Assembly (NCBI GenBank): GCA_904066235.2
Contig: CAJFCV020000003.1
Location: 12,152,001-12,216,000 of the forward strand
DNA: 64,000 nt
Source of the DNA: Bursaphelenchus xylophilus
Taxonomy: Eukaryota; Nematoda; Chromadorea; Rhabditida; Aphelenchoididae
Direction: 5' to 3'
Of the stretch, positions 45,219 to 55,383 are shown in pieces (within the stretch, counting starts at the first letter, position 1; the number at the start of each line of letters is the position of its first letter). Under the pieces are notes generated by a model. That model was not told the DNA's origin, searched no databases, and saw only the letters and a program-made list of their open reading frames with translations. A program made the translations under genes and the position numbers.

Positions 45219-46399
45219 TTACATACAAGCAACATAACCTTTCGTATTGTATTCAATCCAATCGCAAAATTGGTCAACGCGCAAATAACCATCTGGATAC
45301 TTGTCCTTTTGCGTTGCGTATTTCGAACTGGTGCGTATGCTGACAATACCCACTTGGTAGAAAATGTCGGACTCTTCGACAACCAATGGAGCTCCGCTGT
45401 CTCCCTAAATGACATTTTTTCCAATCGCAAACAACGGTTCATTCAATAGTTAACTGTCCGTTTACCTTTGACACTCCATGATCCTTCATTCCGCCACAAT
45501 AAAATTCCCTGCGGTTGAACGTCAAACGATAATTGGATATCTTGATGGCACTGAAAATACTTGAAGCCCACCTACCCTTATGTCGGGAAAATAATGCGGA
45601 TTGGTCGGAGGGATGTCTAGCTGTCGCTAGGCGGTGCTTGTCGGTTTCAAGACGCGACAAGGCACATTATTTTCCCGACACACCGATAGTACGAATTTTG
45701 CTGGGTATACGAACCGACTGCAATTCATAAGGTTGTCTCACCGTTCACACTTTTTAACGTCATTCAGAGCGACTTTAACTTCATTTAGAACATCGTTTCG
45801 ACCATTTTCTGTACTTCCGAATCCAGCCACAGTTACTAACTCATGACTGCTAGCTCTGTCGCGGTTTGAGAGACAAATTGGATAGACTTTCGGTCCAAAT
45901 TTCACTTTTTTACGAAGTGTGAGGACTGCTATGTCTTTGCCAATTATCACCGAATTTTGATAGAAATCATGATGTTGTCTGATCCACATCACTTTGTAGA
46001 TCTCTCCGCCATTTTCTGAATTTTCTGAGCCCAGTCGAACGTGGTATCTAAAAGGAAATAATGGCTGAAGTATGCGGATTACCGTCTCGAAGTGTTGGTA
46101 AAGCAATGCGCGGCAGATAAAACGTGGTACGGAGAAATCAAGCTTCCGGTGCAGTGGGCTAAAATTCTCTGTATTTTAATCTTATACATGTGAGAAGGCT
46201 TCCAAGTCCCCTTAGAACTAAAGTCACCTTTGCCATCAGCCAATATTGTCGCAACCCATGGCCAGTCCGTGATTTTGCTCGGGCTCCCGCCGATTACTCG
46301 TTTCACCCGATTTGCACGTTGGCCACAACCAAAATATTGGCTGGCACAAAACTCCACTAACAAACATGCCACCAAGAGTAGCAAATCGGAAGCTAGCAT
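45219..46399 (-). CDS. secreted S1 serine protease (chymotrypsin fold)
   Basis: Predicted secreted endopeptidase. Minus-strand exons, given as + coordinates: 46399-46228, 46158-46083, 46047-45742, 45550-45466, 45404-45219; 274 residues with all phases consistent. The signal peptide is about residues 1-20 and the propeptide ends at KR before the mature start VIGG (about residue 35). The catalytic triad is present: His75 in SAAHC, Asp121 in GKDIAVL, Ser216 in GDSGAP. C60 and C76 form the His-loop disulfide. Unusually, the residues at chymotrypsin positions 189-192 are G-V-S-K, so neither Asp189 nor Cys191 is present, and the usual C220 partner is also missing; specificity cannot be assigned. 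Introns are 69, 35, 191 and 61 bp. The 191-bp intron contains a TCAGTCTGTCGG MITE. A read-through of the first intron also stays open, but the spliced form gives the standard spacing before CTGSLIS. Confidence 0.9.
45578..45686. mobile_element. MITE, TCAGTCTGTCGG family, inside protease intron 3
   Basis: Left end truncated to TATGTCGGGAAAATAATGCGG, right end GCACATTATTTTCCCGACACACCGA followed by TA (45687-45688). About 110 bp, internally shortened compared with the 155-bp copies. It lies wholly between the donor at 45741 and the acceptor at 45551. Confidence 0.75.
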
Positions 46400-47510
46400 A
46401 ATGTGAAAAAAAAGTTTTTAATAATTATTTAATAACGTGGAAATTGAATTTGACGGTGTGAGTCAAGCTCATTATGATTAATTAGGAAGTTAAACAGAAT
46501 TGGTTTCTCGCTCGTGCAGTTCAGAGGTCTGTAGGGCAAAAGATACGAATTTTCCATATAGTTGAACTTTCTATGAGCTGGACAGTTTCACAGAGAAAAT
46601 ATTCTATGAATTCGGGAAGATGGAGCCGTAATGGAGTGTGTGGCAGCCCATCCGAAGCAAAATTCAATGCTGATTGGGAATACGAAAAGAAGTTTCATGA
46701 AATCGGTGAAAAATGATGATTTTTTGTTATTTAGTTTCAAAATTGTCATGTTACAGTAACCCTGACCAAATGGTGTCAACAAGAAAAGTGACGAACAGCG
46801 TCCAAAACACATTTCCAGAAGCTTTCAGGGTTCTGTTGCAAGAATATGGGCGTTGTAAACATTTTTCACCATGCAGGTTATTTATTCATAAATCCGTCAT
46901 CATGACATATTTTTCAAAAAGATTTTACAGAGTGGCTCAAGATAGCTGAAGGTATCATTCTGACTCAAAAAATGACATAGTACTGTCCTACCGCCACTGC
47001 CATTTCAAATAGCGGTGATTCTTTATTACCGACACGACTTGTTGTCAACGTATCTGTTGCGCAGAATGCTCTCTCACTCCCACGATGACAAGTCCCGTAG
47101 ATCCATTAAATCTCTCCGATCGCTTTTATTAATCGCCCTTCCTAGGCATAATGACAAATCGCATGTTGTTGTAATTGATCCGAATACGGAGATTGTTTGC
47201 CTTATGCAACTAACGTGTTTTATCCCCTCCTCGGATGGGGGTTTTGTGAATACAAACAAGTCTTTTCGCCTTCTGTTAATCGCTTTCATCATTGTCGCCA
47301 TCTTCTTCTCCTCCTTCCGCTTCTCCTCGTGTTCATTTCGCGCACTCGAGCGGCTTTTGTCAACAGTCGCCCGGAAAGGAAAACTGTTTGCGCAATTCGA
47401 TCGCCTCCTCAGGCAATAATCGAATTCTCTCAAGTGTGTTTGTCAATGCTTGCAACTTTGGGGGGCCTTCGGCGGGCTATGTCAGCGGGGTTTGTAAGGG
47501 TTGTGGGTTG
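46400..47510 (-). other. upstream region of the protease, no gene supported
   Basis: Opposing ORFs of about 120-134 codons at 47015-47433 overlap each other without any recognisable domain. This stretch, like cyclin Y and the protease, has no GCACNGTGC palindromes. Confidence 0.35.
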
Positions 47511-47513
47511 ACA

Positions 47514-47945
47514 TGGAAAGTACTCCAAGTGCGGAGATTTGATATTGATGAAACTTGGCACAAATTGAGAAGAAATTTTTGCAAGAAATATGCAAGATTT
47601 ATTACTTGTGATTTTCAGAAATGAACCGGATTTTTAACTCGAAAGTTTGCAAAGATGCTTTTTTGACGGTTCTGGCATGAAAAGTTTCATGTCTATTTCT
47701 ACCACAGAGGTTGATCTTTCCATAAAAAAATCATTTTTTTTTCACGCGGAGCTGATGGCCAACCATGGCCAAAAGCGTTTTTCACTCATTTTCTTCCGCT
47801 CTCCTCGTTTTGCGTACTCTCTCGGCGGCAAACATCGTTCAAAATATATCGAGTTTATTCTGCTAAGCACGGGCTAAAGGCTTCCGGAATTGATATACAT
47901 ATGCCCAACGTGTTTGCAAAGCTCAAATCTGAGCATCGCACTTGT
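47514..47945. mobile_element. ~450-bp family copy, diverged
   Basis: Left end CATGGAAAGTACTCCAAGTG preceded by TGA, then GATGAAACTTGGCACAAATT. The right side has GAGCATCGCACTTG but the terminal CTTCCCCTG is lost. Confidence 0.65.
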
Positions 47946-47949
47946 AATA

Positions 47950-48850
47950 CACTAAAAATTACACCAAAAAATTCCAAACCCTTCAAAGCTTAGTTGAAGT
48001 TTTACAAAACAAGTTTTGGTTGTTTATGTTACAATAGTTCGGGTTCAAGGAAACTGAGGTTAGCAATACCTAACACTAGATAAAGTAGTCATGTTGAAAG
48101 CCTTCGCCAAGTCTTCGCCGAGCATCCAGCGCCATTGCTAGGCCTTGCAAGCACGTCCAACAAAGTTTTTTATGGCTCCGCCTGTCTTATGCCTAGTATA
48201 AATCGATTTTGAGTTGACTCAAAATGTCGTCGGCGCAAAAATTTTTTGTGATTGATGTGTGACTAGTGTAGGTCCTCTTCACAAAATTTCAAGACTCTCC
48301 ACCTGCTGCAGACACCCTTTACTTCCCAAATAACTTTGATCTCTTTGACTCAAATTAGTTCAAACCTTTCCGACCAATTCGTTCTCGGAACTCACCCTGT
48401 TTACGTCATTATCCCCTTCACAAGCTGACCTACATTATACCGCATAAACTCATCGCGAAAAACCCGTGAAAAACCTTGAAGCCCGGCCCCATTTTCCACC
48501 CAAATTTGCAATGCCATGTTCTCCTTTTGTTCAGATTTAGTTGCCGACCTTTCGCGAACCTTTCCTTTTTTTATTTATTCTCCAATTTTTACCTCTTTTG
48601 TAGCGCTGAAGGTCAAGACTTGGTCCTCTTCTCCTCTCCTTTTTTGCATCTCGCTAGCAAACTTTAATTTTTTTGAGTTCCACTCGATTATGGAGTGGGG
48701 GAGTTTGGCTTGTGGAAGGGCTTGTTTTAGGCTTATTATATACTTTAACAACTTTAAACGCTTTAAAGTGGTAAAGTATTTTTTGAAGAGGCTGAAAGTA
48801 AAAGTCACTTTTACTCCTTCACATTTTGTTTACAAGTCTGCTATTACCAC
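47950..48850. other. no recognisable gene
   Basis: No repeat family, RNA or credible ORF could be named here. Confidence 0.35.
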
Positions 48851-48859
48851 ACGTTTTTG

Positions 48860-49130
48860 AGCGTAGACATTTTTTCTCTTTTGCACAGTCCATTGTGAAC
48901 TTCTTCCCACGCTTGTCGTCATCGCACAGTGCATTTTTCCTTTTTTCCTTTTGCAGCGTGCAAACCTCAAAAAAGCCGTTTGCACTGTGCAGATTTTTGA
49001 GCAAAACCGCAGCGGCGCAGTTGAGGAAAGCTTACGTCGCAGCGATATTTCGCCGCACAAGGCAACCAAGAAAAGTGGTGATCTTTTGTGTATGGTATGG
49101 GGCTCGATTAATGTCCATGCACTTTATTAA
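48860..49130. repeat. element bounded by GTAGACATTTTT and TGTCCATGCACTTTAT
   Basis: Same end motif as at 20631 and 21022. Carries GCACAGTGC palindromes and the CAGTTGAGGAAAGCTTACGTCGCAGCGATATTTC block shared with 21139. Confidence 0.55.
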
Positions 49131-49303
49131 AATGATAGTTGCAAAAAAGCTCCGAAGAACTTGAACATCACTTGGTACATTTTTGAAAAAAGTCCTATAT
49201 CAGCGATTGTCATTGGCCTCAATTTACCGGCAAATACAGTGGCCGGCACTTCTCAAAATTTCTTGGCCAGCCTATGGTTTAGTAACTTCTCTTATTGCTA
49301 GCT

Positions 49304-49868
49304 CTTCCGGAAAGTCGCCGGACTGATTTTTGCGTTTGCACTGTGCGAAAAAGTCACGGTGCGAGCCAGAGATTGCCACGGCCAAAATTTTGGCTCCGGC
49401 TCCGGCTCTTGGCTCCGTGCAAAATTTAAAAGGCGTCCGGCTCCGAATCCCGGCTCCTATGAAAAATGTTTTTTTTTAAATATTTTTCCAAGAATAAAAG
49501 TTATTAGTGCCAGAGATCATACAGCCAACGTTTTTGCAGTCAAGTCGCATCCTCCGCAGTGTTTTTCAAGCAATTTGGTTTAACAAGATCACGAAATTTT
49601 TACTTTTCTGACCGCTGGGAAGCCTGGCTCCGACTTTGGGCTCGGGAGCCGGAGCCGACCCCAAAATTTTCGGCTCCGGCTCTGGCTCGGAGCCGCTCAG
49701 AGCCGGAGCCAAGAGCCGGCTCCGGAGCCGTGGCAATCTCTGGTGCGAGCGACAGCTCAAAAAAGCCTATTGCACGAGTGCAAAAATGAAGAAATTGCAC
49801 ATTGCAAAAAAAATTCTTGTCTTTGCACAGTGCATGTCGCTGATTTCAGTCCGGCGACTTTCCGGAAG
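49304..49868. mobile_element. CTTCCGG element interrupted by a hAT-type element
   Basis: Termini CTTCCGGAAAGTCGCCGGAC and its complement (AGTCCGGCGACTTTCCGGAAG). Removing the hAT insertion at 49367-49742 plus one duplication leaves about 180 bp, similar to the intact copy at 53783-53946 (164 bp). It carries GCACTGTGC and GCACAGTGC palindromes. No target duplication is apparent. Confidence 0.75.
49367..49742. mobile_element. hAT-type element, GGCTCC-rich, in CTTCCGG element
   Basis: 376 bp from CAGAGATTGCCACGGC to GCCGTGGCAATCTCTG with an exact 8-bp duplication GTGCGAGC (49359-49366, 49743-49750). The empty target sequence is seen at 16845-16860, confirming the insertion. Sister copy at 13395-13742. 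No transposase. Confidence 0.93.
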
Positions 49869-49869
49869 G

Positions 49870-50600
49870 ACGCACAGGATTTACTTGAAAAAAATTGTGA
49901 TCATGCTCCGAGTCATCAAAATCACAGTTGCAAAATTTTTTAATCTTCTAAACCGTACGGTTTCAAGTGCAAGAACACGATTAAAAGTTGATGAGAATTA
50001 ATTGTTCGAACGCCTCTGGAATTTAATCAGGCTTGTAAAGCTTGTAGCGGCGGAATTTCCAGCCGGATTCGAAGGCGATTATCGGCGTCGAACGGGAATG
50101 CGATCAACGTCAGCTATAAACTTCCCGCCGACAAGAATAACATGGTATCTTCAAAATTTTTTGAACGATTTTTTAGGCTTTTTTTGAGCCTAGAGGATTT
50201 GTAAAATACGGTGTTTTAATTTTTTCATAAAATTCCCAAAAATTTTTTATTCTTTCCGCGGAAAATCTCATTTTTTTCAACTTTTTCCCTCCAGACATAC
50301 AATTTTTATTATACTTGTAAACATGATCTAGACATGTAAGGGCTTCTCTTCTCTTCATTTTTATTGTTTTTTCTCTAATTATTCGCTTCTGGATCTCCAT
50401 ATTGCGCAAGATTGTAATCCGCCCGTCAGTAGACCCCATTCCCTCATTTTTTGTCGGATAAACCTAGTTTTGTAAGCAAAAAATTGCGAAAAAAAAGTGT
50501 TTTAGGGATGGTTTGCAGTGAATTTTTGGAGTTCCTATACAACAAGGATTTTCTATTGCGTTTTTTGAGAAAAAATATTATTTTTTTTGAATTGCAAAAT
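49870..50600. other. no recognisable gene
   Basis: No supported gene or named repeat. The palindrome array begins immediately after. Confidence 0.35.
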
Positions 50601-50621
50601 TTTGCACTGAAAATAAAAATT

Positions 50622-51262
50622 TTTGCACTGTGCAGTCAAAAAAATTGGTGCACGGTGCGGAAAAACCCAAAAATCTTTGCACGGTGCAAAATTTTTTGGA
50701 AGATTTTTTATGCACTGTGCGGTCGGAAAAAAAAATTTTGCACCGTGCGAAAAAAATTTTTGCAAAAAAAATTTGCACAGTGCAGAATTTTTGCAAACTT
50801 TTTTTGCACTGTGCAGTCAAAAAAAATTTTTTGCAGGGTGCGGAAAATCCGAAAAATTTTTGCACAGTGCAAAATTTTTGGAAGGTTTTTTTGCACTGTG
50901 CAGTCAAAAAATTTTTTGCACTGTGCGAAAAAAAATATTGCACTGTGCAGTCAAAAAATTTTTTGCACGGTGCGGAAAATCCGAAAAATTTTTGCACAGT
51001 GCAGAATTTATTGGAAGACTTTTTATGCACTGTGCAGTCAAAAAAATTTTTTGCACTGTGCGGAAAAACTCAAAAATTTTTGCACGGTGCAAAATTTCTG
51101 GAAGGTTTTTTTTGCACTGTGCAGTCAAAAAAAATTTTTTGCACTGTGCGAAAAAAATATTGCACTGTGCAGTCAAAAAAATTTTTTGCACGCGGAAAAT
51201 CCGAAAATTTTTTGCACGGTGCAGAATTTTTGGAAGATTTTTTTTGCACTGTGCAAAATTTT
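50622..51262. repeat. GCACNGTGC palindrome array F
   Basis: About 35 palindromes with spacers AGTCAAAAAAATTTTTT, GGAAAATCCGAAAAATTTT and AAATTTTTGGAAGATTTTT. A higher-order unit of about 105-125 bp (AGTCA, GGAAAA, AAATTTTTGGAAG) repeats roughly four times. It lies outside any gene I can call; ORFs of 220-270 codons here are artefacts. Confidence 0.92.
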
Positions 51263-52250
51263 TTAATTTCAAAATTAAAAATAACCTTTTTGTGACGAGT
51301 TTGGTCACAAAAATACAAGTTTTGTTTTGTTGAAACACCTTGACTTGATCAAATATTACCTTTTTCTAGATGGTTTTTGATTTTTACCCTCTCTTTAATG
51401 CACCTCGAAGGTATTTTATTTTTGCTTTGCAAGCAGATAAAATCGAAATTCCAAAGTGAAATTAATTCACTCGAGTTTTTTTTATAAAAAACAACTGGCG
51501 GAAAGGGAAGGTGGAATCAGTAAAAGTAGGGTAATGACTTTTACTTTTTAGGATTTTGAAAAAAAAAAAATTTTAATTTTTTTTTTGAATATTTTTTTTG
51601 TCTAAGCCACAAAAACAGCGCAATCTTCATGTTAGCGATAAAATCCAACAATTCCAGCTCTAAAAAGCCTCATTTCATGACATTTTTGCCTCAGGCATTT
51701 ATTCCATTTTACCCCTAGAAAGTTACGTAGGCCCTATATTCAAATATTTTCACTGCAAACACCCTCTACATTACAACTTTCCCCATGAAATACGGCCATT
51801 TCCCCCATCAAATATCATCTTTCCAAAGGCGCGCGCGCTTTATGACCATCGCTTTAATTCGCAAAGGCATTCATTCAGCGCTCGCGTCATCGCTGTGGCC
51901 TTGAAAAGATTTTTTTTTTTACGACTTTACCACTTTTCTCCCCCCTTCCTTTGCTGCAAGCCGCGGCGGTCGAGGATTGTGTTGGTTTACGACATTAATA
52001 AACAACCAAAAAACGAATTGCTCGCCGCACGGAATTGGGGCGGAAATTGTGGTTGGGGGATTCGATGTAGAGGCGGCTGTATTTTGTAAAAACTTTGAGC
52101 TTTGAGGATTTGCGGTTTTTGGGGGGATTTTACAAGTGAAAAGTGAATTAGTGATGTCGGAGTGAATAGACAAGACATACACCATTCGAAAGGTAATCGA
52201 ATGAGATTTCGGCATGGCAAGTTTCAGCTTTTTTGGAGTCAAATTACGCC
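51263..52250. other. no recognisable gene
   Basis: AT-rich sequence with an AP-2-like TGCCTCAGGCA at 51687-51697 and no arrays. Confidence 0.35.
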
Positions 52251-52254
52251 CGCA

Positions 52255-52460
52255 CTGGAACGATGAGTTGCTTAAAAATTTGCAAATATTTCTGGTATAG
52301 GCCGCATATCAATTCTCGAAAATTTCAGCTCACACTTTGCAGGGACAGTCGAGAAATTCAACGATCTTTGCGGCCGAGAGAGTAGGCGAAACGCGGAGAA
52401 CGAACGCAGAAAAAACACTACACGTTTTTGGCCATGCTTTTACCAGTAAACAAAGTGAAG
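52255..52460. mobile_element. ~450-bp family fragment
   Basis: Contains GGCCGCATATCAATTCTCGAAAATTTCAGCTC, GGGACAGTCGAGAAATTCAACGATC and GAGAGTAGGCGAAACGCGGAGA in the order of the family's right half. Confidence 0.5.
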
Positions 52461-53780
52461 ACTTTTTGATAAGACCATTGATTTTTCCGTCTAATAACCG
52501 CTATGTAAGTTAGGTTCAACCTTTGTACAACGAATTGCAAGGGACCAAAAAATTATTTGTTATATAGAAAGGTTGTTGCATGAAGCTTCTTTTTCTTCTT
52601 ATAGGGTAAGTGCCATACTGGTCGACAAAATTTTCTTTCCACCTGGATCTCAGGAATTGTTGGGCCTAGAACCTTGAAATTGGGCAGAGAAACATTGTGG
52701 AACAGTCTAACACCATACCCAAAAAAGTCGTATCATGTGCGCCAATAAAATCTGAACAAAACTAAATTCCATATAGCTTTTTTCGGATGGCCTAAATATG
52801 GAAACTTTTAGCACTTTTAGAAAGGGTACCAACCGTGCTATACATCATCGGTCACATCTAAACTTTCATCTAAACTTTTTCGAGGTGCAGAAACTTTTTT
52901 TCCAGATGATGACTGGGATATTAATTCTTCCATTATTTCTGCTAATGGTCACTAAAGTTCTTCAAATTTATTGCATATAATGTACGTGCTGTGGACTTTG
53001 TACCAGCCTACGGACTCATGGCTGGCGGCCGGTCTGGCGGCGCTGGATTCTGGGCCTTTGAACAATGAAACTCTTCTATAACGGACATTTTTTTTGATTT
53101 CTTGTGGTTTGTTGTACATGTTTTGATTATATGACCCTTGCTTTTGCTAAAGCCTTTTTCCGATACCATATCGCCCTTCTCCGACCTCACAATTGATTAA
53201 TCTTTTTATTGACTTTGTTGGCTAAATTCATCATCATCGAACTCCCCATATTGCCTCTCGAATTATTTTCCATTACCTCCTCTAATATCTATATATCACT
53301 CCAATTCTCTCGCCGACTTCATTAGCCATAAATTTACTCCCTTTGCTTGGGCGCCGATCACTTTGCTGCCCGCGCCGGGCCTCTGTATTCCGTGTACACG
53401 GCTCTGCAAATCCCCCATTTACACAAGCCTTTATCCCCTGCGCCCCGTTCTCTGCACTCTCCGCGCTTCGCGCACTCTCCAACACTCTTATCTGTTGCCA
53501 AATCTCGGGGGGTACCTGCGTCGAGAGATGCCATCTCCCACGGCGAATTCCTCTCTTCCCTGCCATCGACGTTTTTGTGAATAACTTTTTTTTTCTTTCT
53601 TTAATGAGAATTTTGAAATGGGAAAAATCGATTAGGTTCGCGCCGGAGGCAATATGCAGCCGCCACGGAGCTTTCCAAACGGTTATTACGATTTTTTCGA
53701 TGCGATTTCACTTTTGAAACGGATTTTTTCGAAAGTAATGGCGAATTTGGATGTTAAAATTGAGAAGACTGCAATTACTG
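52460..53780. other. no gene supported; one weak peptide-like ORF
   Basis: At 52906 an acceptor-like TTTTTTTTCCAG is followed by ATGATG and a 24-codon hydrophobic ORF that would suit a signal peptide. No credible mature part follows in frame, so it is not called a gene. The 53340-53580 interval is GC-richer and open in three frames without a recognisable family. Confidence 0.3.
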
Positions 53781-53782
53781 GT

Positions 53783-53946
53783 CTTCCGGGAAGTCGTCGG
53801 ATCGATTTTTGGCGCTTGCACTGTGCGAAAAAAGTCAGCCCAAAAAAGCCTTTTGCACAGTGCAAAAAGTAAGAAATTGCACAGTGCAAACTGAACTTTT
53901 GTTTTCGCACAGTGTCGCCGATTTCAGTCCGGCGACTTTCTGGAAG
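53783..53946. mobile_element. CTTCCGG element, intact copy
   Basis: 164 bp with termini CTTCCGGGAAGTCGTCGGAT and the complement of CTTCCAGAAAGTCGCCGGAC. Contains four GCACNGTGC-type palindromes. No target duplication is visible. Confidence 0.75.
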
Positions 53947-54154
53947 TGTTAGTAGTGTAGTGAATCCGTATAGCAACTTATTACAGCGCAACAAAAAATT
54001 TTTTTGTCGAAAAAGTTCTTCACGTTATTGCACAGTGCGAATATGTAATTTCTCTGACTGCACCGTGCAATTAATTTTTGCAATTTTTTGAACGTTTCTC
54101 GGCGGATTTTCGATTTAAAAAACGATTTTTTTGTAAGTATCTTCTACTATTCTG

Positions 54155-54273
54155 TTCGCAAAGTCGATCGAGTGATTTTGGCGACATGCACTGTCTAGAA
54201 AAAACCTATTACACAGTGCAAATGAAATTATTTTTTGCACAGTGCGTGTCGGGAAAATCACTTTACGAACTGA
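54155..54273. mobile_element. diverged GTCG(A/C)TCGAGTGATTTTGG element with palindromes
   Basis: Ends GTTCGCAAAGTCGATCGAGT and ATCACTTTACGAACTGA are imperfect inverted repeats. Related to 10956-11122. It abuts the element at 54274, whose TGA target duplication is its last three bases. Confidence 0.5.
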
Positions 54274-54722
54274 CAGGGAAGTACTCCAAGTGCGACGCTC
54301 AGATTTTCTTTAAATTTTGCACACACGTCGGGTATGGACTAAACATCAATTCCTGAAAGTTTTAGGTCGCGCTTTGCGGGCGCCGCCGAGATATCGAACG
54401 GTTTTTCCCGCCAAGAGAGCACGCTAAACGTGGAGAGCGGGCAGAGGGAAAAAACGCTTTTTGGCCATAACTTTGGCAGTTTCGTGCGGTAAAATTTGAT
54501 TTTTTGTAGAAACATTATCCTTTACGGTAGAAATAGGCATGAAACTTTACGTGCCGAAATTCGGCAAAAAGTCCTAAATTTTGGCCGACTTTCGATCTAA
54601 AAATCTCGGTTGTTTCTGCAAAGCGCGAGCTAGGATTCTCGCACATATTTTAGAAAAAATTGTTCTAAATTTGTGCCAAGTTTCATCAAAATCTGAGCGT
54701 CGCACTTGGAGTACTTCCCCTG
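54274..54722. mobile_element. ~450-bp element, intact, TGA duplication
   Basis: 449 bp, termini CAGGGAAGTACTCCAAGTGC and the complement of CAGGGGAAGTACTCCAAGTG, TGA on each side (54271-54273, 54723-54725). The interior is in the opposite orientation to the copy at 18502. Confidence 0.85.
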
Positions 54723-54724
54723 TG

Positions 54725-55380
54725 AGGAGAAAAACATGGTAGATTTTAAATTTAAAAATCGCAAAAAAAATGTTTTTTTACCTAAAAATTTGATAGTTTC
54801 TGCGAAACGCGAAGTAAAATTTGTTCATTTTTTGATAAAAACTTTTAATCTTAATTTGCAGCAACTTTTATGAAAATCTAAGCGTTTTATTTTGACCGTT
54901 TTTTATTGAAAAAAAAAATAAAAAAAAAAAAAAAAAATAAAAAAAATTTTTTTTTACATTTTCATCTCTTCTAAAGGCCATATTTCCCCCAATTAATTCC
55001 AGTTCATTCCCCTTTTTGTTTTGTCGTTTTTTTCGCGATCTCAACAGGAGATGGAACAGGTCACGATCCGGCCAAACAAAGGCCCCCAAAGACGCGACGG
55101 CATTTTGAGTGCATCTCGCGAAAAAAGCGAGCCCTATTTGGGGAGGGGAAGGCCGATCGCAGCGGTCCTCACCTGTCCAAGACCTTCCTTTTTCGCAAGG
55201 TGGGCTGAGTTTATTATTTTTGCGGCTTCGACGGAAGATCGCGGTTTTCGACTTTTTTGAACGTTTTTTGCGGAAAAATCGAGATTTTTTTCAAAATTCA
55301 GCAGCTGAAAAGCGTCTGTAAAGCACTTAACTAGGGTGTATTGCAATTTGAACCCATGATTTTGATGATTTCTTGTCGGA
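54725..55380. other. no recognisable gene
   Basis: Contains an A/T homopolymer-rich run at 54900-54955 and no supported gene. Short ORFs overlap on both strands. Confidence 0.35.
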
Positions 55381-55383
55381 TTA

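Noticed and set aside
45687..45741. Extra protease exon reading RRFVYPAKF
   Set aside because: Only one donor, inside the MITE, would keep the frame; skipping it gives the normal spacing between the Cys before the Ser region and FYCGG.
47015..47433. Opposing ORFs of 119-134 codons
   Set aside because: They overlap each other and lack any family resemblance; more likely non-coding sequence upstream of the protease.
50451..51338. ORFs of 144-271 codons at array F
   Set aside because: Open in several frames on both strands because of the palindromes.
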